Origin: Comamonas testosteroni TK102
GTDB lineage: Bacteria; Pseudomonadota; Gammaproteobacteria; Burkholderiales; Burkholderiaceae_C
Reading direction: 5' to 3'
DNA: 64,000 nt
Assembly (NCBI RefSeq): GCF_000739375.1
Contig: NZ_CP006704.1
Coordinates: forward strand, 4,588,001 to 4,652,000
In this document: piece by piece, positions 17,801 through 25,563 of the stretch
Numbering within the stretch: the first letter of the stretch is position 1
Layout: the number at the start of each line of letters is the position of its first letter
The notes under the pieces: model-generated
Databases searched by the model: none
What the model saw: only the letters and a program-made list of their open reading frames with translations
What the model was told of the DNA's origin: nothing
Program-made: the position numbers and the translations under genes

Positions 17801-17974
17801 GGCCGACTGGCCTTCGTTCTGCGTAATGACCTGCACGGCAGGCGGCACAGGGTCCGGGTAGGCCTCGATGTTGAGATTGGTGAAGGCAATCACGCCCACT
17901 CCCAGCAACACCAGGAACATGGCGATGACCAGACCCCGCAACTGCAGGACCGATTTGATGAGTGCGTGGATCAT
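14822..17974 (-). CDS. CzcA/CusA-type RND efflux pump, inner-membrane subunit
   Basis: 1,050 residues, the normal size for a heavy-metal-efflux RND permease: twelve membrane helices and two large periplasmic domains. The helix-4 motif AIDFGLIIDATVIIVEN preserves the D-D-E proton-relay pattern of CzcA-like pumps. Other family marks are NIEAYPDPVPP near the N-terminus and PTLEEGNLWVRATMP in the second half. It would use the proton gradient to export cations or small compounds through the adaptor and outer-membrane protein encoded upstream. The metal or drug exported cannot be assigned from the sequence. It is the last gene of a three-gene operon, 3 bases after the adaptor stop. Confidence 0.92.
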   Translation of the reverse strand: MIHALIKSVLQLRGLVIAMFLVLLGVGVIAFTNLNIEAYPDPVPPAVQVITQNEGQSAEDIERYITIPVETGLTTAQHLSAIRSISLFGLSDVRLQFTYDLTYEEALQKVLNLLAQLPPLQNGVQPEISPWSPIGEVYRYQLVGPPGYSVLDLRTLQDWVVERRFRAVPGVLDVSSWGGKTKVFEVQVDTSKLAAFGLTMPELVEKLNDSNVNVGGQTVNVGQQSAVVRGVGLIQHIDDIRNTLLTQSNGNPVRVSDIGEVKVSQLPRLGIAGRDDNDDIVQGTVLMRRGEKSTPVMARVKAEVERINASDLLPPGVRIERIYDRSELIAITTKTVLFNILFGVLLVFGVQWLFLGDLRSAVVVASAIPFAFFFAIAIMVLRGESANLLSLGAIDFGLIIDATVIIVENIFRHLSGHANNGEHGDSQAPLAPVPAGFTGKLAAIYRASTEVSKPIMFAAIIILAGFLPLFTLSGVEGHIFGPMAQTYAYALAGGLIATFTVAPALSALLLSENAEHRETWFVRKLRCIYLPALRAAMANKFTTVAGAAVLVLASLIGIRGLGLEFLPTLEEGNLWVRATMPSSISLEAGNDTVNRIRRMISALPEVDTVVSQQGRTDDGTDSNGFFNAEFNVPLLARAHWRPGMDKPRLIRELGAQLEEEFPGVEFNFSQYLQDNVAESISGVKGENTVKVFGYDLDQLKATSEQIKEVMSEVPGITDLSVYTLLGQPTLNIQVDRLAAGRHGLSTGDVNTAIEAAIGGTEAGNLFERGSDRFFPIRVRLAAEYRNDIEAIKRLTVGAKDEESGRVHQIPLSEIAKVELVSGPAFIYREGQQRYIPIKFSVRDRDLGGAIHEAQERIAKLKLPPGYRLEWAGQFGNLQDAIDRLTVIVPVTLVLIALLLYATFASFTDTMLGLSVIPMAMVGGVFALFVTGTPFSVSAAIGFIALFGIAVMEGIILLSYFNQLMARGRERSAAVLEACEVRFRPVMMTCLAAAVGLLPAAFSTAIGSQVQRPLALVVVGGISMAPLLVLIVFPVLISLFSRRDRSAAMAG

Positions 17975-17977
17975 GGC

Positions 17978-19255
17978 TTACTTGTTGTCTCTTGCAGAAG
18001 CCAGGGCGGCTGCGCGGTCGATGAACAGGCTGCCCGCGGTGATGACCTGGTTGTCGGGCTGAAGCCCATCGAGCACCTGCATCCAGTCTCCATTGACCAG
18101 ACCGGCCTTGAAGCTGCGCAGCTCGGCGCTGCCGTCGGCGTTCATGATCCAGACACGGGTGGCATCGCCCTCGTGGATCACGGCCTCGCGCGGCACGGCC
18201 AGGCTGGGCGCGGTTTCTCCGGTCAGGATGCGCACCTGCGCGAACATTTCGGGCTTGAGCAGGCCGTCGCGGTTGTCCACCACGGCGCGCACGAGCAGGC
18301 GGCGGCTGTCTCCGTCCAGCGCGGAGCCCACATAGCTGACCTTGGCATTGAAGGTCTGCCCGGGCAGCGTCAGCACCGTGAAGTCCACGGGCTGCTGCAG
18401 GCGAACGGCTGCAGCATCGCTTTCGCGCACAAAGGCCAGCAACCAGATCTTGGAGATGTCGCCGATCAGCAGCGGCGCCTCGCCATCGCCCGAGCCGCCG
18501 TCCACGAACTGGCCCGGGCCCACATTGCGCTGCAGCACCACGCCGGCGATGGGGGAGTACACCGGGGCATCCGATGAGATAACACCGCTGTTCTCGAACT
18601 TCTGGATCTCGGCCGGTGTCTTGCCCAGCAGCTTCAGACGGCTGCGCACGGCCTGCAGCGCAATCTCGGCCGAACGCAGGTCGCTTTGCGCCGCCAGCAG
18701 GGCTGCGCGCGCCTCATCCCAGTCCTTTTTCGAGGCGGCTTCGTCCTTGTGCAGGGCATTGAGCCGGGCTTCCACCGCAGCGCTCAGCTCGAACTGGGAC
18801 TTGGCCTTGCGGTGGTCGCCCAGGGCGGCGATAAAGTCTTTTTGCGTCTCGATGGAGTCCGAGGCTTCCACCGATAGCAGCTTCTGCCCGCGCTGCACCT
18901 TGTCCCCGGAATTGACCAGCAGCTCGGTCACGCGTCCACCAAATGGCGAATAAATGCGGGTGAGGCGGTTTTCGTCCAGGGCGATCTTGCCTTCAGTCAC
19001 CACCTCGGCATGGAACGGTCGGCTCTGCACCTGCTGCACGGTGAAGGCTGCACGCTGCTTTTCGCTGGGATGGAACAGATGCTGACGCGTCTTGGCTGCA
19101 GAGGCCTGCGTCGCGGCCGCCGCGGCAGGCATGCGCTTGCCTCCCCCCTGCCACAGCAGCACCCCGCCGCCCAGCACCACGCAGGATGCCAGGATGACCA
19201 GAACGGTGGCTTTGGGAGATAAGCGCAAAACAGGGTTGTGGTGATGCTTGTCCAT
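17978..19255 (-). CDS. RND efflux periplasmic adaptor (membrane fusion protein)
   Basis: 425 residues. One N-terminal membrane anchor (SPKATVLVILASCVVLGGGVL) is followed by barrel-sandwich and alpha-hairpin regions (RVTELLVNSGDKVQRGQKLLSVEA; SQFELSAAVEARLNALHKDEAASKKDWDEA) and a C-terminal domain ending VITAGSLFIDRAAAL. It is of the CusB/CzcB family, which links the pump to the outer-membrane channel. Unlike CusB it has no obvious Met-rich N-terminal copper site, although the mature N-terminus was only scanned by eye. Encoded directly before the pump gene. Confidence 0.9.
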   Translation of the reverse strand: MDKHHHNPVLRLSPKATVLVILASCVVLGGGVLLWQGGGKRMPAAAAATQASAAKTRQHLFHPSEKQRAAFTVQQVQSRPFHAEVVTEGKIALDENRLTRIYSPFGGRVTELLVNSGDKVQRGQKLLSVEASDSIETQKDFIAALGDHRKAKSQFELSAAVEARLNALHKDEAASKKDWDEARAALLAAQSDLRSAEIALQAVRSRLKLLGKTPAEIQKFENSGVISSDAPVYSPIAGVVLQRNVGPGQFVDGGSGDGEAPLLIGDISKIWLLAFVRESDAAAVRLQQPVDFTVLTLPGQTFNAKVSYVGSALDGDSRRLLVRAVVDNRDGLLKPEMFAQVRILTGETAPSLAVPREAVIHEGDATRVWIMNADGSAELRSFKAGLVNGDWMQVLDGLQPDNQVITAGSLFIDRAAALASARDNK

Positions 19256-19366
19256 ATCAGTCGCTAGTTCCAGAAATATCGGTTCTCATCCGCCGCACGG
19301 CAGCCATCCGGCAAAGAGAGGCCGGGAGGCTTGGCTGTCGTGCCGCGTCCTGTCGTTGTGCCGGTG

Positions 19367-20860
19367 CTAATCCTTGGATGCCACCGTGTCGGCCCTGGCC
19401 TGGTTCCACCAGCCGCCGCCCAGCGCCTGGAAGAGCGCAGCGGTATCGACCAGCCGAGCTGCCTGGGCCTGTACACGCGCGATCACCGCTTCCTGGTAAG
19501 CCTGCTGGCTTGCCGTCAGGGCCAGCGCGTCCACCTCGCCGGCGGCGAGCTGCTTTTGCACCAGCATCAGCGCACGCTGCGTGGCACGCTCGGTGCGCAC
19601 GGCCGCATTCAGCGCTTCGGCGTCCGACTTCAAGGCATACAGCGTGTTGGACACATCCTGGAATGCGGCGATCACCGCCTCCTTGTAGAGCGCCGCAGAC
19701 TGGTCGAAGGCTGCTTGTGCAGCCTTGCGCTCATACATCAGCGTGCCGCCCGCAAACAGCGTCTGGCTCATCTCGGCAACGATGCTCCAGAACGGATTGC
19801 CTGTCGCAAACATCTGGCCGAACGCGCCGGCCGCTCCGCCGCGTGCAGCCGTGAGCGAGAACTGCGGCAGCATATTGGCCGTGGCGACACCGATCTGCGC
19901 ACTGGCTGCCTGCAGCTCGGCCGCCGCCACGCGCACATCGGGACGCTGCTCCACCAGTTGGGAAGGCAGACTCAGCGGCAGCTCTTGAGGCAGCTTCAGC
20001 GAATCGATGCTGAACTGGTGCTCGGGCGCCTCGGCCGGCAAGCGGCCGATCAACGCAGCCAGGGCGTTGCGCGATTGCTCCAGCTGCTTCTCGAGCTCTG
20101 GCAGTTGCTGCTCGCTCTGCGCCAAGGCGGCTTCCACCAGGGCGACATCCAGCCCGGCCACCTGACCCACTGCCAGCTGGCGCCGCAGAATCTCCAGCGC
20201 TCTTGTATTGGCGATCACAATGGCCCGCGTGGCGGCGATCTGATCGCGCACCGACGCCTGCTCGACAGCCGTCGTCACCACATTCGCAGCCAGCGTCAGA
20301 TAGGTGGCTTCGAGCTGAAAGCGCTGCGCTTCGGCCGAGGCACGCAGTGCTTCGACCGCGCGCCGGTTGCCGCCAAAAACATCGGGCGTGAAGCCGACCG
20401 ACACCTGCGCCGTGTGCAAGGTGAAGGGCGACTCGCCGGCATCCTTCTGGCGACTCGGCGTGTATCCGGCCTGCACCCTGGGCAGGTATGCACCGCGCTG
20501 CGCCTTCACCATGGCCTGAGCCTGGCGCAGCGCGGCCTGCGCCGCCGCCACGGTCGGGTTGGCCTTGAGCGCCTCCTGCACCAGGGCATCGAGCTCGGGC
20601 GACTGGAAGTGCGTCCACCAGCGATCCGGCACATCGACTCCTGCCAGAAACTGCTGCGCCTGCCCGGTGCTTCCGGGCGCAGCGACGGTGGCGGCCGGGA
20701 ATGCATCGCGGGTGAACGCCGCATTGGCGGGCGGTGGCGGCCGCTGGAAATCGGGGCCGACCGCGCAGCCTGTCAGCAGCACCGCCCAGACAGGCAAGGC
20801 GAGGAGTCGCCGCCCCGTGGGAGCCAGGTCGCTGCTCGTTCTGAATACTATGGGGCTCAC
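19367..20860 (-). CDS. Outer-membrane efflux lipoprotein, NodT/OprM family
   Basis: 497 residues. A lipoprotein signal (lipobox LTGC) is followed by AVGPDFQRPP, the standard start of mature NodT-type channels, and then two TolC-like repeats (LDALVQEALKANPTVAAAQAALRQAQ; VLEQRPDVRVAAAELQAASAQIGVATANMLP-like segment). The start codon is GTG at 20860 with AAGGAG about 10 bases upstream. First gene of the RND operon and divergent from the response regulator, which suggests that the two-component system controls it. Confidence 0.9.
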   Translation of the reverse strand: MSPIVFRTSSDLAPTGRRLLALPVWAVLLTGCAVGPDFQRPPPPANAAFTRDAFPAATVAAPGSTGQAQQFLAGVDVPDRWWTHFQSPELDALVQEALKANPTVAAAQAALRQAQAMVKAQRGAYLPRVQAGYTPSRQKDAGESPFTLHTAQVSVGFTPDVFGGNRRAVEALRASAEAQRFQLEATYLTLAANVVTTAVEQASVRDQIAATRAIVIANTRALEILRRQLAVGQVAGLDVALVEAALAQSEQQLPELEKQLEQSRNALAALIGRLPAEAPEHQFSIDSLKLPQELPLSLPSQLVEQRPDVRVAAAELQAASAQIGVATANMLPQFSLTAARGGAAGAFGQMFATGNPFWSIVAEMSQTLFAGGTLMYERKAAQAAFDQSAALYKEAVIAAFQDVSNTLYALKSDAEALNAAVRTERATQRALMLVQKQLAAGEVDALALTASQQAYQEAVIARVQAQAARLVDTAALFQALGGGWWNQARADTVASKD

Positions 20861-21264
20861 TCTGCAAGTGCTCCTTCCCAGTGCCGCAGGCCTGGGACAA
20901 AAAATTTCTTACGACAGGGCCGGCACCATTGCCAACTCTGCATCCCACTTATGATCGGCAGCTGCCGGGAGAGTCCCCCAACAGGGCCGACCATGTCAGG
21001 ACAGACGGTGTTCTGCAGCCCGTGAGCCGGCGTGACTTCGAAGCAAAACACCGCCGATCAAGCGCGGCGCAGGCGTCTGCGCAAAGCAGCAACGCCATGG
21101 AATCCACGGGCCGTGCTCCCATCGAGGCGCCATGCTCGATCACCATCCGCATTGGTTGTTTTCGCTCTCCGATGTGACAATCGCGGAAGACTTTTTGACT
21201 CTAGCAATCGAAGCTTGATCCAGCCCTTCCCCAAGCTTTCTTGAACCTTTCCGGATGACTTGCC
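20861..21264. promoter_or_regulatory. Divergent control region between RND operon and two-component system
   Basis: About 400 bases without a convincing gene. It must hold promoters for the outer-membrane protein gene (minus) and the response regulator gene (plus). I could not identify a definite response-regulator box by eye. Confidence 0.4.
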
Positions 21265-21960
21265 ATGCGCCTGCTTTTGATCGAGGACGACCTGGAACTG
21301 GCCAATGGCCTGGTGCACAGCCTTGCGCAATCCAATTACGCGGTGGACGCGGTGCACACCGGCCACGCTGCCACAGAGGCCTGCAAAACCACGGCCTATG
21401 AATTGCTGATCCTCGACCTTGGACTGCCGGATGAGGACGGCCTCAGCGTGCTGCGCCGTCTGCGCAGACAGGGGGTCGCGGCGCCCGTGATCATCCTCAC
21501 GGCCAGATACGATCTGCAAGATCGCATCTCCGGCCTGGACGCGGGCGGCGACGACTATCTTCCCAAACCCTTTGCGCTGGGCGAGCTGGAAGCGCGCATT
21601 CGCGCGCTGCTGCGGCGCGGATCGTCCAGCGGCGCCAGCCTCACGCTGGGGTTTGGAGACCTGATGCTGGACCCGGCGGCACGCATCGCCACCGTGCACG
21701 ACCATGAACTGATGCTCACGGCGCGCGAGATGGCGGTGCTGGAGCTGCTGCTCAGGCGCCAGGGCCGCATCATCAGCAAGCAGCAGATCATCGAGTCGCT
21801 CTACACCTGGGCCAGCGACATCAATCCCTCCTCCATCGAGGTCTTCGTGAGCCGCCTGCGGCGCAAGCTGGAGGACGCCGGCGCCGGTGTAGGCATTCGC
21901 ATGCTGCGCGGATTGGGCTACCGCCTGGAACAGCAGCCCCGCCCTCAGACCCATGAATAA
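21265..21960 (+). CDS. OmpR/PhoB-family response regulator
   Basis: 231 residues. The receiver domain has the acidic pair EDD near the N-terminus, the phosphorylation site in LLILDLGLPDEDG at about residue 51 and the conserved K in YLPKPF. A winged-helix DNA-binding domain follows (VLELLLRRQGRIISKQQIIESLY; SSIEVFVSRLRRKLEDAG). It is most like the QseB/TctD/PmrA group. Its stop overlaps the kinase gene start by 8 bases. By position it probably regulates the divergent RND efflux operon. Confidence 0.92.
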   Translation: MRLLLIEDDLELANGLVHSLAQSNYAVDAVHTGHAATEACKTTAYELLILDLGLPDEDGLSVLRRLRRQGVAAPVIILTARYDLQDRISGLDAGGDDYLPKPFALGELEARIRALLRRGSSSGASLTLGFGDLMLDPAARIATVHDHELMLTAREMAVLELLLRRQGRIISKQQIIESLYTWASDINPSSIEVFVSRLRRKLEDAGAGVGIRMLRGLGYRLEQQPRPQTHE

Positions 21961-23311
21961 GTCGACCCGCTTCAGCCTGCGCCGACGCCTGCTGGTGCGC
22001 CTGTTCGGGCCCTTGTCCCTGACCCTGATCTTTGGCGCACTGGGCACCATCTGGCTGGCCAGGCATATCGCCTCCGTCGTCTACGACCGCTGGCTCTACG
22101 ACGCCGCCATGACGCTGGCCCAGCAGATCACGCATGACGGCGAGCGCTCCATACTCGACCTGCCAAAGGCGGCCAAGGAGATGTTCGAGTTCGACAGCAT
22201 CGATGAAATCTCGGAAGAAGTGCGCTCGCTCAAGCATGGCGTCATGCTGCACAACGCCGACTTCCCGCTGCCGCCTGGCGGCCTGGCACTGAACACGCCT
22301 TATTTCTACGACGGCAGAATCGGCCCGCGCCAGGTTCGCATCGTGGCGGTGCGCCTGCAATATCCCAACGACGAGTTCCTCATCCAGGTGGCACAGACCC
22401 GGCGCAAGCACGATTCCATCATCGAGGAAATCCTGCGTTACGCCGTGCCACTGCTGGCGCTGGTGCTGATGCTGGCAGGTGTCGTGGTGTGGCTTGCCGT
22501 GGATTCCGGCCTCAAGGTCATTGATAGGCTCACGCGCAATCTGGATCGCTACGAACCCGAGAAGCTGGCACCACTGGACAAGGCAGAGGGAGTGCCGACG
22601 GAGCTCGAGCCCCTGCTGAACGCCCTAGATCAGTTGATTGCAAGAGTGGCGAACTCGCAGGATGTGCAGCAGCGCTTCATCGCCAACGCCGCCCATCAAT
22701 TGCGCACGCCGCTCACGACCTTGCAGGTACAGACGGAGCGGGCGGTGCGCGAGCCCGACGAAGCCCGGCGGGCCGAAGCGTTCACGCATATCCTCACCGC
22801 CGTGAGGCGCGCGCGCCACCTCACCCACCAGTTGCTGACGCTGGCGCGATCGGAGCAATCCATGCCGATGACGCCGGTGGATCTGGCCGAGCTGGCGCGT
22901 GAGGAGCTCGAACGCTGGGCCGATGCGGCCATTGCCCGCCATATCGACCTGGGCTACGACGGCCCGGACGCCGGCGTCTGGGTGCAGGGCTCGGCAGTGC
23001 TGCTGCGCGAGCTGATCGGCAATCTGGTGGACAACGCCATCCGCTATGGCCAATCAGGCGGCAGGGTGACCCTGAGCCTGCAGTCATCTCCCGTCCTGCT
23101 GGCCGTGGACGACGACGGACCGGGCATTCCCGCCCAGGAAAGGCCGCTGGTGCTGGAGCGCTTCTATCGCGGCCAGGACGGTAGCGGCGATGGCTGCGGT
23201 CTGGGGCTGCCCATCGTCAAGGAAATCGCTGCAAGGCATGGTGCGGTGCTGAGGATTCTCGACCATCCGCGAGGCAGGGGAACCTGCATCGAAATCGCGT
23301 TTGCGCAGTGA
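21953..23311 (+). CDS. Sensor histidine kinase, TctE/QseC-like
   Basis: 452 residues. An N-terminal membrane helix (FGPLSLTLIFGALGTIWLA) is followed by an extracytoplasmic 2CSK_N-like sensor domain, a second helix around residues 163-182 and a HAMP-like linker. The H box reads FIANAAHQLRTPLTTLQ, the N box NLVDNAIRYG, and the G boxes DDDGPGI and GCGLGLPIV. All catalytic motifs are intact. It is translationally coupled to the response regulator and presumably senses the efflux substrate or envelope stress. Confidence 0.92.
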   Translation: MNKSTRFSLRRRLLVRLFGPLSLTLIFGALGTIWLARHIASVVYDRWLYDAAMTLAQQITHDGERSILDLPKAAKEMFEFDSIDEISEEVRSLKHGVMLHNADFPLPPGGLALNTPYFYDGRIGPRQVRIVAVRLQYPNDEFLIQVAQTRRKHDSIIEEILRYAVPLLALVLMLAGVVVWLAVDSGLKVIDRLTRNLDRYEPEKLAPLDKAEGVPTELEPLLNALDQLIARVANSQDVQQRFIANAAHQLRTPLTTLQVQTERAVREPDEARRAEAFTHILTAVRRARHLTHQLLTLARSEQSMPMTPVDLAELAREELERWADAAIARHIDLGYDGPDAGVWVQGSAVLLRELIGNLVDNAIRYGQSGGRVTLSLQSSPVLLAVDDDGPGIPAQERPLVLERFYRGQDGSGDGCGLGLPIVKEIAARHGAVLRILDHPRGRGTCIEIAFAQ

Positions 23312-23401
23312 GCCGGCAGGCTGCGGGGCACGGCCAGCGCGCTGGCCGCACAACTCCCGGGCCCGGCGCGCATGCAACGCATGCCTTCGGCTGCGGACAA
23401 C

Positions 23402-23428
23402 AAAAAACCGGCCGTAGCCGGTTTTTTT
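23402..23428. terminator. Bidirectional terminator
   Basis: Arms ACCGGC / GCCGGT flanked by A-run and T-run, between the convergent kinase and SYLF genes; works on both strands by its form. Confidence 0.8.
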
Positions 23429-23449
23429 GTGGCTGCAAGCCGGCAAGGC

Positions 23450-24034
23450 TTATTCGACCACCTTGGTGATCTTGGTGCCCTGCAGCGATACCCCGGCCTC
23501 CAGGCCCGCGTTGGTCAGCACATAGCTGGTGACGGGAGCCTGGGCAGTCGTGGTGTCCACGCTGCCGTTGGCGCCAATCCGGCCAGCGGCCACGGTGGCA
23601 TCGGCGCCCACAGACCAGCCATCGCTATGCAGGAACTTGTCCAGCGCTTCCTGTGTGTTGAACACATAGATCACAGCCTTGGACTGGCCGCCGGCCTGCC
23701 AGCCGATGGAAGCCGCTGTGGTGCTGTAGAAGCCACGGTTCTGACCGCCCACGCGCAGCACGCCACGGCCATGCTCGACCCCCACCACAAAGCTGCCGCC
23801 AATCACCGACGGGAAGATCAGCACACCCTTGGCGCGTTGCACCATTTCCTTGGATCCTGGTGCGGTCTGGTACAGACGCTCCAGTGCTGCATTGGCACGC
23901 GTATTGATCGTCGTGGCATCAGCACGGGGCGCCGCTGCGGTTTCAGGCTTGGTCGTGGTGCAGGCCGTCATGGTCATGGCACCGGCAGCCAGTGCGGCAG
24001 CCATCGCAACAGAACGCAGAGAAATTTGACGCAT
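23450..24034 (-). CDS. SYLF/YSC84-domain lipoprotein
   Basis: 194 residues. A lipoprotein signal (MTAC lipobox) is followed by a YSC84/SYLF domain: AALERLYQTAPGSKEMVQRAKGVLIFPSV, GRGVLRV and SIGWQAGGQSKAVIYVF. Bacterial members are small envelope proteins that bind lipids in the eukaryotic homologues; their bacterial role is poorly known. It stands alone between convergent neighbours. Confidence 0.85.
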   Translation of the reverse strand: MRQISLRSVAMAAALAAGAMTMTACTTTKPETAAAPRADATTINTRANAALERLYQTAPGSKEMVQRAKGVLIFPSVIGGSFVVGVEHGRGVLRVGGQNRGFYSTTAASIGWQAGGQSKAVIYVFNTQEALDKFLHSDGWSVGADATVAAGRIGANGSVDTTTAQAPVTSYVLTNAGLEAGVSLQGTKITKVVE

Positions 24035-24360
24035 ACCTATATCCTTTCATGGGATGAATGTGTAGACACATTTCAGAGGCAGAAGGTCCTGCGGTCCGAC
24101 ATTGGTTCGCTTTTGCACATCCCCCCGATGCAAAGCTGTCAGATGCAGGGTTGGCTCGATGCTAGTCGGCAGCCTTGCCGATAAAACCCAGCAGTTACAG
24201 CTTGCGCCATTGGCCTACAGAAGACAAGCGCAGGTGTCGAAAAATACCTACAACAAGGACATGCGCCAAGAACGGGCCTGATCTAAGCGCGATCAAGCGA
24301 GAACACTGAAATAGGCGCTAGCATTGTTGATGTAGCCATAGCTCGGACGACAGGAAGTTC
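24035..24360. other. Intergenic region upstream of SYLF lipoprotein and doxX
   Basis: About 325 bases between divergent genes. No gene or strong repeat seen. It carries promoters for both sides by position. Confidence 0.4.
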
Positions 24361-24750
24361 ATGAAGTTCTGGAATTATTTTCACCACCCCAAGGCAGCGC
24401 TGGTTGTGCTGCGTGTCACGCTGGCCTTGCTCATGCTGCTGCACGGCTGGGCCAAGATTCGCTATGGCATCGGCAGCATCGAGGCCAAGATCGAGAGCCT
24501 GGGCGCTCCGGGCTTTCTGGCCTATGCGGTCTATCTGGGCGAAGTGGTCGCCCCCTTGCTGCTGCTGGTGGGCCTGTGGGTGGTGCCGGCCGCCCTGGTG
24601 ATTGCGGTGAATATGGTGGTGGCATTTGCGCTGATGCACACCCGGCAGATTCTGATGCTCAACAACACCGGCGGCTGGGCGCTGGAGTTGCAGGCCTTTT
24701 ACTTCGTAAGCGCCCTGGTGGTGGCCATGGCCTATTCCAAAGGCAAATAA
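24361..24750 (+). CDS. DoxX-family membrane protein
   Basis: 129 residues with four hydrophobic segments. The N-terminal half (ALVVLRVTLALLMLLHGWAKIRYGI) and GFLAYAVYLGEVVAPLLLLVGLWV are typical of DoxX/SURF4-like proteins. They are small inner-membrane proteins of uncertain function, some linked to respiratory or redox stress. The start at 24361 has AGGAAG upstream. Confidence 0.85.
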   Translation: MKFWNYFHHPKAALVVLRVTLALLMLLHGWAKIRYGIGSIEAKIESLGAPGFLAYAVYLGEVVAPLLLLVGLWVVPAALVIAVNMVVAFALMHTRQILMLNNTGGWALELQAFYFVSALVVAMAYSKGK

Positions 24751-24756
24751 GTCATT

Positions 24757-24850
24757 AAAAACAGGAGCAGCTTGCGCCTGTCATCTATTGGTTTCAATGC
24801 CTTTTCATGCTGAAACCTTTAAATGACGTGCGCAAGCCGCTCTTGTTTTT
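24757..24850. repeat. Large imperfect inverted repeat between doxX and hiuH
   Basis: Outer arms 24757-24777 and 24830-24850 (21 bases each, two mismatches) enclose a second inverted repeat GGTTTCA / TGAAACC at 24790-24796 and 24811-24817. Lies between convergent genes; may be a REP-like element acting as a two-way terminator. Confidence 0.75.
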
Positions 24851-24885
24851 GATATGTCTCCCGCTTCGAGAGACTTACGTCCCGC

Positions 24886-25236
24886 TCAGGAGCCGCGATA
24901 GGTGGAGTAGCTCCAGGGACTGACCAGCAGAGGCACATGGTAGTGCTGCTCCACATTGGCCACGCCGAAGTCCAGGCTCACTTTGTTCAGAAAGCTGGGT
25001 TCCGGCAGCTGCACGCCACGGGCCTTGAAGTAGGCCGCAACGTCAAAGGTCAGGCGATAAGTGCCGACCTTGAGCGTGTTGTTGTCGAACAGCGGCGCAT
25101 CGGTACGGCCGTCGTGATTGAGCACCAGGCTCTTGATCAACGTGGCCTTGTCGCCTTCGGTGGAAAACAGCTCGACGGCCATGCCTGCGGCGGGGCAGCC
25201 ATTCATGGTGTCGAGAACGTGGGTGCTCAGGCCCAT
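24886..25236 (-). CDS. hiuH: 5-hydroxyisourate hydrolase (transthyretin-like)
   Basis: 116 residues, the usual length. The family marks are LSTHVLDTMNGCPAAGM at the N-terminus, the catalytic-site histidines (STHVLD and HYHVPLL) and the C-terminal tetrapeptide YRGS that defines the HIU hydrolases. It converts 5-hydroxyisourate, the product of PuuD, to OHCU. The ATG at 25236 follows a strong GAGGAGA site. It is monocistronic, with a TGTATACA palindrome 195 bases upstream. Confidence 0.95.
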   Translation of the reverse strand: MGLSTHVLDTMNGCPAAGMAVELFSTEGDKATLIKSLVLNHDGRTDAPLFDNNTLKVGTYRLTFDVAAYFKARGVQLPEPSFLNKVSLDFGVANVEQHYHVPLLVSPWSYSTYRGS

Positions 25237-25430
25237 GGAAATCTCCTCACAGGCAGTTTGCCACTGCCCTTGGTTGTATCAAACACACGACTTGCGCAAA
25301 AAACGAGTTCAGGCAGGACGTCTGCCTCAGAAGGCAGGCCGTTGTTGCATTCTTGTTTGCGTAAGTCCTAAAACATCTATGCCATCACAAAGTCTGCCCG
25401 CGTGCGAGCGCTGCGCTTTGATTTCCAAAG

Positions 25431-25438
25431 TGTATACA
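25431..25438. promoter_or_regulatory. TGTATACA palindrome between hiuH and ggt
   Basis: An exact copy of the octamer found at three other purine-region promoters. It lies 195 bases from the hiuH start and 126 bases before the gamma-glutamyltransferase start; hiuH is the more likely target by pathway. The remaining ~300 bases of this intergenic space show no gene. Confidence 0.5.
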
Positions 25439-25563
25439 GTTTCTGTACTCCATCAAAGGCTTTTCTGCCTTGACTTTCAGGCACATAGCCAGGTCTGCCC
25501 GGTTGGCTTCCTTTCCAGCCTCTATACACTGGTCCGACTCATCAAGCGAACAGGAGACAACGC

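Noticed and set aside
16736..18577. 613-codon plus-strand open frame opposite the RND pump and adaptor
   Set aside because: Antisense shadow of well-supported efflux genes; composition and lack of ribosome site argue against it.
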